Shown here: in pieces, positions 12,738 through 13,850 of the stretch
Layout of the letters: each line of letters opens with the position of its first letter
Position numbering within the stretch: the first letter of the stretch is position 1
Source: Microcaldota archaeon
GTDB lineage: Archaea > Micrarchaeota > Micrarchaeia > Micrarchaeales > Micrarchaeaceae
Length of the DNA: 13,850 bases
Reading direction: 5' to 3'
NCBI GenBank assembly: GCA_021816645.1
Contig: JAKAXF010000009.1
Span: 1 to 13,850, forward strand
Made by a program: the position numbers and the translations under genes
The notes under the pieces: generated by a model
What the model saw: the letters and a program-made list of their open reading frames with translations, nothing else
The model's database searches: none
Told to the model about the DNA's origin: nothing

Positions 12738-13373
12738 TCAGCCTATTATTTTAACTGGTTTGCTCATGGTGAGCTTTACGTAAGCGGACCTTATGTGTGC
12801 GTTGCCCGGCTTCTTCGCCAGAGCCGCCATGACCGCGTCAATGTTCTCGGCTATCTTCTGCGTCTCCATGCTCTCCTTCCCCACAACGCAGTGCACCGTA
12901 GGAAGGTACTTGCCCTTGCTCCTCAATTGCACGGAGTCTATCGCCCTCTTGATCGCGCCCGATATGTCGCTTCCGAGAAGCGGCTTCGGCATCTTGTTCC
13001 TGGGACCGAGGATCTGTCCGAGGCTCTTCGCTATTGCAGGCATCAGGCTAGGCTGCGCTACGAGCTCGCTCTTCAGCATGTCCCTGAGCATCGCCTTGTC
13101 GTTGGAAGCCGATGGAAGCTGCGCGCTCCCTATGACTCTGGCTCCGAGCTTGCCCGCGTTGTCGACTATGCTCCTGTCGTCAGCGAATACTATGACGCTG
13201 CTCTCCTTGCCCTTTCCGTTCGGTAGCGAGACTTCAACGTTGAGCCTGTCGTCCTGCTTCGAGAAGTCGATCCCCTTGAAGTTGACCGAAAGCTCAACGC
13301 TCTGCGCAAACTTGCGTTTGCCCCTGTTTTCCTGTATGAACTTGTCTAGAATCTCAAGCTTTTCCTTTTCCAC
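12738..13373 (-). CDS. rpl1: large-subunit ribosomal protein uL1
   Basis: The 211-residue protein matches archaeal uL1 in length. Typical phrases are RKFAQSVELSVNFKGIDFSK near the start, LLGSDISGAIKRAIDSVQLRSKGK, and the rRNA-binding end STHIRSAYVKLTMSKP-like (AHIRSAYVKLTMSKPVKIIG). It builds the mobile L1 stalk at the tRNA exit site; in several archaea it also represses its own operon by binding mRNA. The start is a GTG at 13373 with GGAGGG placed 6 nt before it, the only strong GGAGG-type site among the genes here. It heads the operon; uL11, often just upstream in archaea, is absent. Confidence 0.95.
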   Translation of the reverse strand: MEKEKLEILDKFIQENRGKRKFAQSVELSVNFKGIDFSKQDDRLNVEVSLPNGKGKESSVIVFADDRSIVDNAGKLGARVIGSAQLPSASNDKAMLRDMLKSELVAQPSLMPAIAKSLGQILGPRNKMPKPLLGSDISGAIKRAIDSVQLRSKGKYLPTVHCVVGKESMETQKIAENIDAVMAALAKKPGNAHIRSAYVKLTMSKPVKIIG

Positions 13374-13470
13374 GATAATCCCTCCTGCAATGCATGCAGT
13401 GCGTGCGGGAAAAACAGCATACGGTTATATGCCTCCCTCTACCTTACGTAACTTACTTTGACGGCTCAAA

Positions 13471-13480
13471 CTTTATAAAT
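13471..13480 (-). promoter_or_regulatory. TATA box of the uL1 operon
   Basis: ATTTATAAAG on the minus strand (13480-13471) is a consensus archaeal TATA box. Initiation about 25 nt downstream would leave a leader of roughly 75 nt before the GTG of uL1. A second A/T element, GCATATAACC (about 13433-13424), is possible. The leader contains GCACTGCATGCATTGC (about 13401-13386), an imperfect palindrome near the ribosome binding site that could fold. uL1 feedback control is known in archaea, but I cannot show a binding site here. Confidence 0.55.
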
Positions 13481-13486
13481 GTATCG

Positions 13487-13786
13487 TCACTCTCTAAGGT
13501 GCGCGGTTATCAGCCTCCTCTTCTTGCCTCCGTTGTTGCAGTCCCTGTCGGACGCGATGATCTCCGGGCTGTCCTTGCTGCCTCTCAGTGTATAGACCTT
13601 GGTGTCCGCGTATTTGCCTGGCGCGGTGTCGTGGTCGCCGTAAACTATGTCCATGACCTTTGTCTGCGGTATACCCCTCTGCATCACCCAGTGCACAAAG
13701 TGTCTGGTAACCTCGACGTCAATCCTGCTGATGTCCTCGTGCGTTTCTGATAAGCTCTCGCCCTTCCTACGGGTCGTACCTACCAT
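13487..13786 (-). CDS. hypothetical small protein
   Basis: I do not recognise this 99-residue protein. It has a charged N-terminus, a mixed alpha/beta middle (VEVTRHFVHWVMQRGIPQTK, then VMDIVYGDHDTAPGKYADTK) and a basic C-terminus (GGKKRRLITAHLRE). There is no signal peptide, membrane helix or clear metal motif. The frame has third-base use like its neighbours, its own TATA box about 50 nt upstream, and no competing frame, so it is probably a real gene. It sits where uL11 or NusG-related genes are often found in archaea, but has no resemblance to uL11. The stop is only about 7 nt from the uL1 TATA box, so it is probably transcribed separately. Confidence 0.65.
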   Translation of the reverse strand: MVGTTRRKGESLSETHEDISRIDVEVTRHFVHWVMQRGIPQTKVMDIVYGDHDTAPGKYADTKVYTLRGSKDSPEIIASDRDCNNGGKKRRLITAHLRE

Positions 13787-13830
13787 TAGCTCATCGCCAA
13801 AACCCTACTCCACACGTGCATTTGCGTGTA

Positions 13831-13840
13831 AAATATTAAA
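13831..13840 (-). promoter_or_regulatory. TATA box of the small hypothetical gene
   Basis: TTTAATATTT on the minus strand (13840-13831) lies about 50 nt before the ATG at 13786 and fits an archaeal TATA box with a leader of about 25 nt. ACACG (13812-13816) and CGTGT (13825-13829) form a short inverted repeat just downstream that might be an operator; the evidence is weak. Confidence 0.45.
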
Positions 13841-13850
13841 TACCTTTTTG

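Noticed and set aside
1..13850. CRISPR arrays, transposase genes or integrase sites
   Set aside because: No regularly spaced repeats, transposase frames or terminal inverted repeats were seen; the only mobile elements are the two rRNA introns.

Overview
This window comes from an archaeon. The right half carries archaeal ribosomal proteins uL1, uL10/P0 and P1, the exosome subunit Csl4 and RNA polymerase subunit L. The promoters are TATA-type, and the 16S rRNA is archaeal, with bulge-helix-bulge (BHB) introns and a BHB-type processing stem. The divergent 16S (changes in near-universal segments and primer sites), the rRNA gene not followed by 23S, and the tight gene packing suggest a DPANN-like lineage, possibly Micrarchaeota/ARMAN. 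That placement is an inference and needs a tree.

Layout. (1) 1-499, minus: the 5' part of a helical-repeat protein gene cut by the window edge. (2) About 559-3510, minus: a single 16S rRNA gene in three exons (3359-2616, 1951-1646, 1122 to about 686), spliced length about 1,490 nt. It is interrupted by introns of 664 and 523 nt, each almost filled by a LAGLIDADG homing endonuclease gene. The whole is enclosed by a long inverted repeat that forms the pre-16S processing stem, with a hairpin/oligo-T terminator candidate behind it. Neither 23S nor tRNA-Ala follows. (3) 3637-5325, plus: a divergently transcribed cobalamin-binding-type radical SAM enzyme. (4) 9697-5406, minus: an apparent operon for a PadR regulator, a DrrA-like ABC ATPase, an ABC-2 permease and a large secreted, membrane-anchored Ig-like-repeat protein. 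A strong palindrome lies over its probable transcription start. (5) 9987-9739, minus: a small ferritin-like protein of the encapsulated-ferritin (EncFtn) family. (6) 13373-10041, minus: a compact operon uL1, uL10, P1, Csl4, RpoL, DUF99, joining ribosome stalk, RNA polymerase and exosome genes. (7) 13786-13487, minus: a small gene I do not recognise, in the place where uL11 is often found.

The most notable signals are in the 16S gene: two clear BHB introns at different stages of the homing cycle (one endonuclease with intact catalytic acids, one lacking both), an endonuclease frame that runs over its own 3' splice site, substitutions in the decoding-centre 530 loop, and a 3' end without the usual CCUCC anti-Shine-Dalgarno. 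Other points worth a check are the short uL10 without the usual C-terminal tail, the EncFtn gene without an encapsulin beside it, and the PadR-controlled export module.
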